Assembly (NCBI GenBank): GCA_905181765.1
Contig: CAJIYW010000008.1
Coordinates: 1 to 64,000, forward strand
Reading direction: 5' to 3'
Source of the DNA: Flavobacteriales bacterium UBA6772
GTDB lineage: Bacteria > Bacteroidota > Bacteroidia > Flavobacteriales > Flavobacteriaceae
Length of the DNA: 64,000 nucleotides
Part shown: in pieces, positions 55,021 to 64,000 of the stretch
Layout of the letters: each line of letters begins with the position of its first letter
Position numbering within the stretch: the first letter of the stretch is position 1
Notes under the pieces: model-generated
Told to the model about the DNA's origin: nothing
The model's database searches: none
Seen by the model: only the letters and a program-made list of their open reading frames with translations
Made by a program: the position numbers and the translations under genes

Positions 55021-55455
55021 ATGAAGCAAGACGGAGAAAAAAAACCTGATTTAGTGGTCTTTAACGAAGAAACACAGCAATATGATGCGGCCTTAAAACC
55101 GTATGGGACTTCTGCAAGCTCGCCAGTAATTAAACCATTAAATACTGCAACCTGGAGAAATGACGGTGTACAACGTGTAAATAAACAATTTAAATCTAAG
55201 TTTGACGAGGTTAGAAAAGAGTACGAAGAATTAATGCAAAAATTTCAGTACAATGATTTGGTATATAATTCTAAATTTAATTTTGAGCCAAATATTGGTG
55301 AGGTGTACCATTTATATAATAATAGAAAAGAAGAATCTTTTTTATCTATTATTGCACCAGAGCAATGTAATTTTCATCATTTAGGATCTTTTAGATTAAA
55401 TACAGACAAAATGTGGGAAAAATTAGCAGCTGCTTCAACAACACCAGTAAAATAA
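55021..55455 (+). CDS. DUF2452 family protein
   Basis: 144 residues, acidic/soluble. PYGTSASSPVIKPLNTATWR, FKSKFDEVRKEYEELMQKFQ (likely a coiled coil), KFNFEPNIGEVYHLY and LSIIAPEQCNFHHLGSFRLN match the DUF2452 pattern, common in Bacteroidota. Function unknown. Its stop is 1 bp before the folB start region (folB ATG at 55457), so the two genes are probably co-expressed. Confidence 0.85.
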   Translation: MKQDGEKKPDLVVFNEETQQYDAALKPYGTSASSPVIKPLNTATWRNDGVQRVNKQFKSKFDEVRKEYEELMQKFQYNDLVYNSKFNFEPNIGEVYHLYNNRKEESFLSIIAPEQCNFHHLGSFRLNTDKMWEKLAAASTTPVK

Positions 55456-55456
55456 A

Positions 55457-55813
55457 ATGGGAATAATTAAAGTTAATAATATTAAGTTATACGCGTATCA
55501 TGGTTGTTTAGACGAAGAAGCAAAAATTGGTTCGGAGTATCGAGTAGATGTGTCTATAAAAGCTGATTTAAAGAAATCTGCAAAGACAGATGATTTGATA
55601 GATACCGTAGATTATGTGCACTTAAATCATATTGTAAAAGAAGAAATGGCAATACGAGCGAAGCTGCTAGAAGAAGTTGCGCAACGTATTTTAAATCGGA
55701 TGTTTAAAGAACTTAAAAAAGTTAAAAAAGCGAAGGTTTCGGTTTCAAAAATTAACCCACCAATTGGCGGGAATGTTGAAGAAGTAGTTATAATTCTAAC
55801 AAAAAAGCGATAA
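55457..55813 (+). CDS. folB: Dihydroneopterin aldolase
   Basis: 118 residues. Folate pathway: cleaves dihydroneopterin to 6-hydroxymethyl-dihydropterin. Seen: KLYAYHGCLDEEAKIGSEY (substrate-binding YxYHG), DTVDYVHLNHIVKEEM (Tyr/His region), KLLEEVAQRILNRMF (Glu-Glu), and VSVSKINPPIGGNVEEVVI with the catalytic Lys and PP motif. Ends just upstream of tRNA-Cys. Confidence 0.92.
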   Translation: MGIIKVNNIKLYAYHGCLDEEAKIGSEYRVDVSIKADLKKSAKTDDLIDTVDYVHLNHIVKEEMAIRAKLLEEVAQRILNRMFKELKKVKKAKVSVSKINPPIGGNVEEVVIILTKKR

Positions 55814-55826
55814 GATTAAAAAAGGC

Positions 55827-55856
55827 TTGCAGTACTTGTAAATTTGCTTAAATTTG
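55827..55856 (+). promoter_or_regulatory. Promoter of tRNA-Cys (-33 TTG, 19 bp, -7 TAAATTTG)
   Basis: TTG at 55827-55829, then exactly 19 nt, then TAAATTTG at 55849-55856, the closest match in this window to the Bacteroidota consensus. An overlapping second TAAATTTG lies at 55839-55846, so the box is tandemly duplicated with a 10-bp offset. tRNA-Cys begins 53 nt downstream. Confidence 0.6.
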
Positions 55857-55909
55857 CATTCTTTAAAACGAGTAATCAATTTTTAGATAAAACGTTTTAA
55901 AAATAAAAA

Positions 55910-55980
55910 GGTGTCTTGGCCGAGTGGCTAGGCAATGGTTTGCAAAACCATGTACAGCGGTTCGAATCCGCTAGACACCT
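55910..55980 (+). tRNA. tRNA-Cys (anticodon GCA)
   Basis: 71 nt cloverleaf: acceptor GGTGTCT/AGACACC with discriminator T (U), D arm GGCCGAGTGGCTAGGC, anticodon stem ATGGT/ACCAT with loop TTGCAAA (anticodon GCA), T arm GCGGTTCGAATCCGC. CCA is not encoded. Immediately followed by the hairpin of repeat copy B. Confidence 0.95.
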
Positions 55981-55986
55981 CAAAAT

Positions 55987-56121
55987 AAAACCTCAACTTA
56001 TTGATTTTCAATAGGTTGAGGTTTTTTAGTATCTTTATTTGTACGATTTATGCACTGCTAGAATGTTTTAATGTGTTTTTTGTAATAAATAAAGTTGTTT
56101 TTAAAGCTTCATTTCGTTCAT
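55987..56121 (+). repeat. tRNA-linked repeat element, copy B (follows tRNA-Cys)
   Basis: Begins 6 nt after tRNA-Cys with AAAACCTCAAC (55987) and GGTTGAGGTTTT (56014), a hairpin with 16-nt loop and a T run; it continues with TTGTACGATT (56039), a 27-nt block identical in both copies (56057-56083), a 15-nt block (56088-56102), CTTCATTT (56107-56114) and GTnCATT. All block spacings equal those of copy A. The hairpin probably terminates tRNA-Cys; the remainder has no known role. Confidence 0.75.
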
Positions 56122-56488
56122 TATCTGAATAAAATCATTATTGATTTATTATCAGTTTAAATTAGTTAACTGATTAAAGTTGATTAATCAAATCTCTACC
56201 AATAATCATCTGAACCTTTCTTGTTAACGTAATCTTCAATACTTTTAAACGTTAATTTAATTTGCTCATCCCAAATAGGTAGGTTTTTTAAATAACCCTT
56301 TATAAGTATCTTTGAAAAGTTAAGCGAGGTTAGAACCGCTTTTCATATCACAGGCGATAGTAGAACCACTTCTTATTTGAGGTGGTTTTTTTAATTAATA
56401 GAAATCAACTATTAATCTTCTAATTTTTTAATAACTCTACTACTCAAGAATAAAAAAACTAAAAAACCTACTTTCCACCAGTCCTCTT
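56122..56488. other. Gene-free stretch with a gene tail and a terminator
   Basis: Holds no complete gene. On the minus strand 56196-~56324 reads ~40 codons ending NLPIWDEQIKLTFKSIEDYV and KKGSDDYW, a tail without a start whose family I cannot name. At 56363-56393 a hairpin AACCAC.../GTGGTT with a T run resembles the terminator at 38171 and may end transcription on the plus strand. The rest is A/T-rich. Confidence 0.4.
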
Positions 56489-57511
56489 CTACTCCTCTTT
56501 TAAAACTTCCTTAATGGAATACTTTTCCCAGGCTTTCAATACTCTGATTGTCTTATTGGGGTTCCGTTTTTCAATCTCCTTGAAGGCTTGTCCCAAGTCA
56601 CTACTGTATTTCCAGTTGAATATTAGGTTGGTGGTTTTCAATTCGTCGCCTAAAGGAGTTGTAAAATCATCCCAATGAATAGGAACCAATATCTCTGCTT
56701 TTAAAGGATCAATCAAGTGCTTTTGGTAACCGTTGATATAGGATGCATCCATGGCTTCTAATCCTGCGATAGCAAGAAACAATATATCGGCATCAAAGTC
56801 ATTGGGAATGCTGCCTTCCCGATAACCAGCACTTGCTTGAATGGCGAATTTTAATCCTTCATAGTCTACTAAAATGGTATAACTATCGCCTTCTTTGTAA
56901 TCAAAAATGGAAGCCGGTGGATGAAGCGGGGCGCTTATTTCATTTTCCAATAAAACTTTCCTTTGTGCTGCATCGGGATACTGCCAGTGCTTGGACTTTA
57001 CCACTTGAATCTTGAATTTCCCTACTGTATACTGGCTATCCCATTGTGGGGTCATCATCTGTTCTTCATCCAAGCCATGGCCTCTTCCAATATTGAGGGT
57101 AGAGGAAGACCCCCATAAATAGGCCTTGGTCATGTCTGCGACAAGAGCTGCATCCATGGCGTGATCAAAATGAGAATGCACAGGAATGATCATGTCCAAA
57201 TTGTCGATTTCTGCCTTTTCCAAGCATTTCTGGATTACTGCTTTATTGGGTTTAACCTGACCAAACAATACTTCTATGGCACTTGGCCGAGTAAAGAACG
57301 CATCTGTCATCCAAGCATTTTCTCCATCATCAAACAAAAGATTGGTGTTGCCCAAAAAGGTGACCGTAAAGGGTAGAGGAGTATCGATTTTCTTTTCCAA
57401 ACCATAGCGACTTAGTTCCGCTGGTCTAGGACGGATATTCCATAAGACCAAGACACTTAGGCTGCTCAATAACAGAAAAAAACCAAGGCCATAAAGTGTT
57501 TTTTTGATCAT
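56489..57511 (-). CDS. MBL fold metallo-hydrolase, membrane-anchored
   Basis: 340 residues. N-terminal hydrophobic segment (GLGFFLLLSSLSVLVLW), then a metallo-beta-lactamase fold related to UlaG/YtnP-like hydrolases: FTVTFLGNTNLLFDDG, the metal motif HSHFDHAMD, GYREGSIPNDFDADILFLA and PIHWDDF near the end. Substrate unknown. The coding strand is visibly richer in G and C than its neighbours (many GCC, CTG, GGC-type codons), which suggests recent acquisition. Stands alone between two gene-poor stretches. Confidence 0.8.
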   Translation of the reverse strand: MIKKTLYGLGFFLLLSSLSVLVLWNIRPRPAELSRYGLEKKIDTPLPFTVTFLGNTNLLFDDGENAWMTDAFFTRPSAIEVLFGQVKPNKAVIQKCLEKAEIDNLDMIIPVHSHFDHAMDAALVADMTKAYLWGSSSTLNIGRGHGLDEEQMMTPQWDSQYTVGKFKIQVVKSKHWQYPDAAQRKVLLENEISAPLHPPASIFDYKEGDSYTILVDYEGLKFAIQASAGYREGSIPNDFDADILFLAIAGLEAMDASYINGYQKHLIDPLKAEILVPIHWDDFTTPLGDELKTTNLIFNWKYSSDLGQAFKEIEKRNPNKTIRVLKAWEKYSIKEVLKEE

Positions 57512-57721
57512 GCTATTAAAGGTCTTGTTTATGGTTAGTTGCTTTTAGTGGGGGTTTTATGGTTAATAGCTTTAAAAAACTTTGATTAATCAAGTTGGTA
57601 AGTTAGGTTGTGGTTATTCCCATAAATATTTTTTTTATAGTTATTCCAAATATACAGAATTAAATTACTAAAGTTCAACAAATTAAACCCTAACAACTGA
57701 ACTTATCGCGCGCGAGGTTGC

Positions 57722-57919
57722 TTAAAACTTATAATTATCAATATTAGAATACCTATCTAATAAATGACCGCTTTTAAAACTCTTAATACCTGAGATTTTA
57801 TTTTCTAATGAGTTATAACAAACCTCAACAAAAAACATATCTATTGCATAAAGATTAAACTTTTCATTTTTAGTAATATGATTATCTAAATAAATGCCCA
57901 ACTGATTAACGGTTTCCAT
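57722..57919 (-). CDS. Hypothetical 65-residue protein
   Basis: 65 residues, METVNQLGIYLDNHITKNEK start, a central LYAIDMFFVEVCYNS and a basic end. No signal peptide or membrane segment. It lies upstream of the MBL gene on the same strand (210 bp apart) and downstream of the aminotransferase. Nothing in it indicates a family, and it could be a remnant. Confidence 0.35.
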   Translation of the reverse strand: METVNQLGIYLDNHITKNEKFNLYAIDMFFVEVCYNSLENKISGIKSFKSGHLLDRYSNIDNYKF

Positions 57920-57993
57920 TTGATTATTTATGTCTAAAAGATTAAACTCGTATAATGTTATAAATGTTTTTTACAATAGTTATCTGAAATATT

Positions 57994-59487
57994 TTATATT
58001 TTAAACCAATTTTTTGTTGTTTCAATTATTTCTTCATCACTTCCATTTATATATTCGAACTCATTTTTTACTAAATTGTAATTATATTCTTTACCCCAAT
58101 ATTTGAAGTTCTTAGCCACTTCTTTAATACATTTACATATAAAATCGATCTCCGAATTGGTCATCGTTGGATGTATAGACATACGAACCCAACCCGGTCT
58201 CTCTAATAAACAGCCTTCTAATATTTTTTCTTCAATTGCTTTGGAAGTTGACTGATTTACATTCAATAAATAATGTCCATAAGTACCAGCGCAGGAACAA
58301 CCACCTCTAGTTTGGACCCCGAATCTATCATTTAGTAATTTTACTATTAAATTATAGTGGGCATTATCAATATAAAACGAAAAAATTCCCAATCTATCTT
58401 GATTCTCCTCTGTTAAAATATGTAGGTTTTTAATTTTAATAAGTTTAATAAAAATACGCTCATTGATTTCATGTTCTCGATCTAGGATATTCTGCACACC
58501 CATTTTTTCTTTTAGCCGAATTGCCAAGGCTACTTTAATTGTTTGTAAAAACCCCGGAGTCCCTCCATCTTCACGAGTTTCTATATCATCAATATAGTGG
58601 CGATCTCCCCACGGATTTGTGTAAGTAACGGTTCCTCCACCGGGATTATCTGGGATTAAGTTTTTATATAATTTTTTATTAAAAATCAATACCCCTGAGG
58701 ATCCAGGACCTCCTAAAAATTTATGAGGTGAAAAAAAGATTGCATCCAAATATTCATTCTCATTTTTAGGATGCATGTTTATATTTACATAAGGGGCTGA
58801 GCAAGCAAAATCAACAAAACAAAGCCCGTTATGCTGATGAATCATTCTCGCTATCGCGTGATAATCTGTTTTAATTCCCGTAACATTAGAACATGCTGTT
58901 ACAGAGGCCATTTTTAAAGGATAATCTCTGTATTGATGTAAAAGTTTTTCAAAACTTTCTAAACAAATCAATCCTGTTTCATTGGATGGTATAACCTCTA
59001 CCCTAGCAATGGTTTCTAACCATGAAGTTTGATTAGAATGATGTTCCATATGTGAAATAAAGACAACCGGCCTAATTTCATCAGGAATATTTGTGTGCTC
59101 TTTTAGGTTCTCAGGTGCTTTTTATGCGTATGTTGATATGAAGAAAAACATACCAGTACCTGAAGTAATCAGCACGTCATCATTGTTAGCATTCACATGA
59201 TCTTTAATAATACTTCGAGCTTCATTATAAGCTATTGTCATGGACGATCCGGTTATGGACGTCTCTGTATGTGTATTTGCAACAAAAGGGCCTATTTCCT
59301 TTAGTAATTTTTCCTCAATTGGCCTGTACAGTCGGCCACTGGCTGTCCAGTCGGCATATATTATTTCTTTTTTGCCATAAGGTGATATAAACTCTACACC
59401 AGTGCCAACAATGTTATCTCTAAACTTCTGAAAATAACATTCTAATTTTGATGAAGATTTTGCTGTGCTTAAATTCGATGTGCTCAT
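57994..59487 (-). CDS. Class V aminotransferase/cysteine desulfurase-like PLP enzyme (interrupted)
   Basis: About 490 residues including the break. N-terminal part: YFQKFRDNIVGTGVEFISPY, ADWTASGRLYRPIEEKLL, ANTHTETSITGSSMT, VLITSGTGM. C-terminal part: VVFISHMEHHSNQTSWLE, ACSNVTGIKTDYH, VDFACSAPYVNIN, the PLP-lysine motif SPHKFLGGPGSSGVLI, and RGGCSCAGTYGHYLL. An in-frame TAA lies at ~59119-59121 and the 15-20 residues around it do not fit the family, so bases are missing or scrambled there. Likely acts on a sulfur or selenium amino acid; reaction unproven. Confidence 0.8.
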
Positions 59488-59665
59488 CTTTTCTTTATTA
59501 GCTTATGAAAGAATTAAATCCGAGCGAGGGTTTTAAAATCAGTTTTTTTTACATAATATTATTCATAAACATTAATTTAACGTGATTATCCATAATTAAG
59601 GTTTTTATTTTTTCTCTTTAGACTCTGTTCAGTATAAATTTCAAGCGTTTTTCTTAATTCAAAAA

Positions 59666-61649
59666 TTAGTTGAATTTTGAAAGCCCTTCTTTTAACCATG
59701 CATAATATTCATCAACATTAGGGGTATAGGCTACTGGATCAATAAGGTTTTCCTCATTATGATTCATTAACACGTAGAACGGTTGTGAATTTGTTTTATA
59801 TTTTATGGTTTGAAATTCACTCCATTTCTGACCTATATTTTTTAATTTTTTCCCTATTTTTAATGATAGTCTTTGTGATATCTGCTTCTAGTTTACGTCT
59901 ATCGTCAACATACAATGAAATAAGTACCACATCTTCTTTTAAAATTTTTAAAACCTTGTCTTTTGCCCAAACATTTTGTTCCATTTTTCTGCAGTTTACA
60001 CAAGCATATCCAGTAAAATCAATCATTATTGGTTTACCAACTTTTTTCGCATAAGCTAAACCTTTATAATAATCATTAAAAGCTAAAATATTATGTGGTG
60101 CCATTAGATGTGCTCCATCTGGAATATCTGCATGAGACATACCTCCTCCGTCTCCAAGTTTAGTGTAACCTACGCCATAAGGCGACTCACTATAATGCTG
60201 GGCTGGAGGGAATGCACTAATTAAATTTAAAGGCGCTCCCCACAATCCTGGTAACATATAGATAGCAAATGTTAAGGATAATAATCCTAAACTTAATCTA
60301 CCAACAGATATATTACTTAAAGGTGAGTCATGAGGTAACTGTATTTTTCCAAAAAGATATAAAGCTAATGTTCCAAAAATAGTAATCCAAATAGCTAAGA
60401 ATACTTCGCGTTCTAACCAATGCAATTGTAATACTAAATCTGCATTTGATAAGAATTTAAAAGCAAAAGCTAATTCTAAAAAACCTAAAATCACTTTTAC
60501 TGTATTTAACCAACCACCTGATTTTGGTAATGAATTCATCCATCCAGGAAACGCTGCAAAAAGTGCAAAAGGTAAAGCAATAGCTAATGAAAAACCTAAC
60601 ATGCCAATAATTGGCCCTATTTGATTACCGCCTGAAGCAGCTTCAACTAAAATAGACCCAACAATTGGACCTGTGCATGAAAAAGAGACAATGGCTAATG
60701 CCAATGCCATAAAAAAAATTCCTACTATACCTCCTTTATCAGCTTGCGCATCTACTTTTGTACCCCATGAACTAGGTAAGGTTAGTTCAAATGCCCCTAA
60801 AAAGGATACCGCAAAAATCACCAATAACAAAAAGAAAATAACATTAAACCAAACATTGGTAGCCAATGCATTTAATGCACTAGCTCCAAAAATAGCTGTG
60901 ATAACTGTGCCTAGTAAAACATAGATTACCACAATATAAATTCCGAAGATAATTGCATTTCGTATTCCCTGTGCTTTGTTTTTACTTTGTTTGGTAAAGA
61001 AACTTACAGTCATAGGTATCATAGGGAATACACAAGGTGTGAGCAAAGCTGTAAAACCAAATAGGAAAGCAATAAGAAAAGTACCTAATAAGCCTTTTGA
61101 TTTTTCTTTTTTTTGTGATTTTTTAAGTTTTAAATATTTTGCCTCGCCCTTTTCTTCAACTGCAGTTTTTACTTTATCTACTGCAGTAATATTTGTAACA
61201 GCATTACTAGCTATTTTAAATGCAAGGTCAATATTATTTGGTGGTAAGCATTTTTCATCATCACACACCATAAACTCTACTTCGGCATCAATAGTATTAA
61301 TATCATTTAATACTATTACACGTTGTTTAAATTCGGCTTTGTTTTCAAAAAACTTAATCCGCATTTCAAAAACAGAATCGTCAATTTCATGACCTTCTTC
61401 TTCCTGAGTTTTATTTACTAAACTATAATGCTTTGAATCTATAAATGTAAATGTTGTGGGAATAGGACCACCTTCAGGAACAACCTGAGAATATAAATGC
61501 CACCCAGATTCAATAGTAGCTGTAGCTATTAAATTATACTCGATATCTGATATTTTTTGAACAGATGTTGACCATTTTACAGGATCATAAATTTGTGAAA
61601 AGACATTCGTACTTAAAACAAAAGTCAAGAGTATAATAACTTTTTTCAT
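59666..61649 (-). CDS. Thiol:disulfide interchange protein DsbD family (C-terminus frameshifted)
   Basis: About 661 residues when repaired. Order: signal peptide (VLSTNVFSQ), N-terminal DsbD alpha domain with [10 protein letters not shown], eight-helix CcdA-like domain ([35 protein letters not shown]), then a thioredoxin domain with [15 protein letters not shown] (CVNC). It moves electrons from cytoplasmic thioredoxin to the periplasm. The frame ends at 59817, but one indel in an A run near 59835 restores [19 protein letters not shown] and [15 protein letters not shown] to a stop at 59666. Confidence 0.9.
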
Positions 61650-61755
61650 TATATATAATTTTGGAATAAAAAAAAGGCTGCTATTAACAGCCTTAAAACT
61701 CTTTCGCTAGATGATTAATTCTAATTTGTTGGTGAAAACAAAATCTAGAGAAAGG

Positions 61756-64000
61756 CTATTTATTTTTTAACGGATTACCGTTTTCATCAATACTTCCTGA
61801 TTTTAGCGTAATCAAAACTGTCGTAGGATTTATATATTTTTTAATCGCTGCATTTACTTGACTTAAAGTAACGGCGTCTATATCTCTTTGGGATATTCAT
61901 CTATGTAGTTAGGAGGTTGCTTACCTTGATTGATAAATGAAAGGATAGCTTCTCAGCCATAGCCTCCGGTGGTCGAAAGCCTCACTTTATAACTTCCTAT
62001 TAGATTGGCTTTTTTATTCGCTAATTCTTTTTCAGAGAGTACCCTCATCAGATCCATTTTTTAATTTGGACCATCGTTGCATCCTCTCCTTTCTTGAAGT
62101 AAGGTTGGATTAAAGGATGCGCTCTACAACAAAGTAGCCATCGGTATAGCGTATCTGAAGCTATGTACGTGCTCCTAATACTGTAGGTCAATCCGTCATC
62201 ATCTCTTACGGTTTGCATGAGTCGTCCTGAACATACCGCCCCCTAACGCAAATACTGCCTATTTGCATTGGTCTATAGTCTTGCGTCTAAATCGCTATGT
62301 AAGCCCCGTATGCTGCGCCATTAGTAACTGAGCACTTGGCTTGCCTTCAACGGTGATAACTGCAGTCTGGGCGTTAGCTAAGTGCCTTTCCTCTTACGGA
62401 TTACTGTTTTAGACGCTAACGCCGCCGTTCCAATCCTTAAATGCGCTTACCGAAGTGCTGTATGGCTACTGTTTCCACTAATATGCGCCAACAGCCACCA
62501 CATGCATCTCGTTTGACGCCATAATACTCTTTGTGGAACGCCTTTATGATCGTCTGATAAGGTTACCCCGTTTATTTTTTCAATCTGCGCTTCTATCAGG
62601 GTCCATTATATTCTGGGTGGTCCAATCAGGGTATATGAGCTGACTTAGCTTAATTCTTGCTAAAATGCTGCAGGAGTTATCCAACTTGTTTGTTGTATTC
62701 TGCCACTATATTGCTTCTCCTAATAATTCGAACTCCTTTTCATCAAATGCAGGGTTACGCAATGCATCTGCCAAAAGCGCTACGACGTCCTCTACAGTCA
62801 GTGGACAAGCATTTAAAACTGAAAGGTGGTTTTATAGGTATCCTGCTCTGATTGTTCATACGAGACTCCCATGACTCTCTAATGCTTCGGATACTTGCAT
62901 ATTTATCTTTACTTGTCAAAGTCCCTTTTAGTAACATGTCTGCTGCTTATAGTTGCAATGTCTCCATTTTCAGCCGCATTTATACCACCTGCAGTTGATA
63001 CTTCCAACGACATTAACAAAGCCTTCTAGCCCCCGTTTTTACTGTTGTAATGTCAATTCCGGAGACTGGTTTGACGGCTTGTACTCTAATTTTGAGTTAA
63101 TTAATGTCGGGTTGTTGCTAACTCTGAAACAGATTCTTGATTCGTTTTCGGAAATGAAAAGTACGTTACTGTCATTTTCGTCGCTGTCCGGATCTCTAAA
63201 AAAGACCTTACCATCTTCATTTTTAAAGCTGCTGGCTGCCTTTATGTTGTAGAGTCTCGTCTTGGTGTTGATCCTATTTTTTTTGGAATAAAATACCCGG
63301 TGGTACTTTGATCTTCTAACAAGATAGGTGTTTGCCACTCGTTTGACGTCGTCTAATTGTTACCTTGTGTTAATTTCTCGATATCATTGTTAATGTAGTT
63401 TGTCCAATCTCCTGCGGCAATAGCTTCGTTAATAACTCCCGCGATGGCAAACGAGCCGTCACGGCGTAAAACATCGTTTGCTTCGGACTTTGGCGACCAC
63501 CCGATCTAAAGTCTTCTTGAGTCTCGCCATTCTCTGTAATGGTATTATTTAGGACCAGTCACTATTTTGTCATTGATCTCTTCATGATGTTGTAGGTGTC
63601 CGTCAATCCTAGCTCCCACTGAAAACAGGTTGTGCTCCTTGAAAGCCTAGACAATCGAACTATACGCATACAGTGCTAACCCCGTGTCTGTACAAAGGTT
63701 GTATTTAAAATCGAGGACGCACCACTCTCTAAGAACATCACTTAATACTGTTAAGGCAGCGTGGTCGTTATGCATCTTACCTGGGCTCTTAAAAGCCACT
63801 ACAACCACAGGCCTTGCTGTCCAGGTTTTTTTATCACCGTTTTTCTTGGCCCGTATTGTTCTGGCTCTTCGGTATAAGGTTGTGGAAATTCGTGTGGCGC
63901 TTTTCCAATCACGCCAAAAGAGGCTTATCTACTAGCTCAAATGCATTTGCTGTATTAAAATCGCCTATGATCGACAGCGTTGCATTATTGGGCCAGTAAT
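61756..64000 (-). pseudogene. M16 family zinc metallopeptidase, unreadable through dense indels; runs off the window
   Basis: The minus strand gives recognisable M16 pieces in constantly changing frames: TYLVEDQSTTGYFIP, MLLKGTLT, ALESHGVSYEQSEQDTYK, TVRDDDGLTYSI, STYIASDT, and the end KYINPTTVLITLKSG, stopping at 61756. Frame changes occur every few tens of bases, far denser than in any other gene here. The gene lies upstream of dsbD on the same strand. It is an intact gene family member in all likelihood, spoiled by uncorrected sequence at the contig end; true decay is the less likely alternative. Confidence 0.75.

Noticed and set aside
57706..59548. GCGAGG-type words flanking the aminotransferase as insertion-site repeats
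   Set aside because: The two words share only a few bases with mismatches; not convincing as direct repeats.
62657..63999. Several plus- and minus-strand frames in the last 1.4 kb
   Set aside because: They are fragments or antisense shadows of the indel-ridden M16 peptidase gene.
1..64000. CRISPR arrays, IS transposases, prophage genes, rRNA, defence systems
   Set aside because: I looked for regular direct repeats with spacers, transposase or integrase motifs, phage structural genes and defence domains and saw none.

Overview
The window reads as a piece of chromosome from a marine-type member of the Flavobacteriaceae (Bacteroidota). Evidence: strong A+T bias, type IX secretion (T9SS) sorting domains, a PorP/SprF membrane protein, TonB-dependent receptor biology, TAnnTTTG-type -7 promoter boxes, the upp-DUF6427-DUF6341-trmB block, homogentisate and tryptophan dioxygenases, and acyl-ACP desaturase. 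A Polaribacter/Tenacibaculum-like source is my guess, not shown.

Layout. 1-3.9 kb: end of a giant T9SS adhesin, its PorP/SprF partner and a PorE-like OmpA protein. 4.07-5.5 kb (minus): mreB behind two tiny membrane/secreted proteins. 5.7-12.4 kb: an accessory-looking stretch with a secreted beta-helix protein, a 56-residue Tat-like protein, truncated gene tails, an LCCL-like repeat protein, an internally duplicated mini-membrane protein and 775 bp without genes, ending at tRNA-Leu(CAA). 12.6-14.9 kb: prs-rplY-pth. 15-20.7 kb (minus): yicC-gmk-nadD-M23 peptidase-GH3 enzyme, then QueD-like and a lipocalin-like lipoprotein. 21-26.6 kb: upp, DUF6427, DUF6341, trmB, an alkyltransferase-like protein, Mrp, a NifU domain and a ferredoxin-NADP reductase. 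26.7-30.4 kb: tyrosine and tryptophan catabolism (hmgA, hppD, tryptophan dioxygenase). 30.5-40.4 kb: DUF3108, M23 lipoprotein, pgi, a TonB receptor with a repeat lipoprotein, plsC-like and a desaturase. 40.5-55.8 kb: housekeeping genes (nitrilase, AddB-like nuclease, USP, MATE, holB, pgk, aldo/keto reductase, glnS, folB). 55.9 kb: tRNA-Cys(GCA), then a more accessory region (MBL hydrolase of different base composition, class V aminotransferase, DsbD). From 61.75 kb to the end lies an M16 peptidase so full of indels that it looks like uncorrected read sequence at a contig end.

Two points stand out. First, the two tRNA genes, 43 kb apart and on opposite strands, are each followed at the same distance by the same ~135-bp element: a hairpin, then an indel-free conserved block. 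No family I know explains it. Second, at least 12 otherwise normal genes carry single frameshifts (several in homopolymers) and one carries an in-frame stop. This points to sequence error rather than gene decay, so broken genes are annotated here at their repaired extents.
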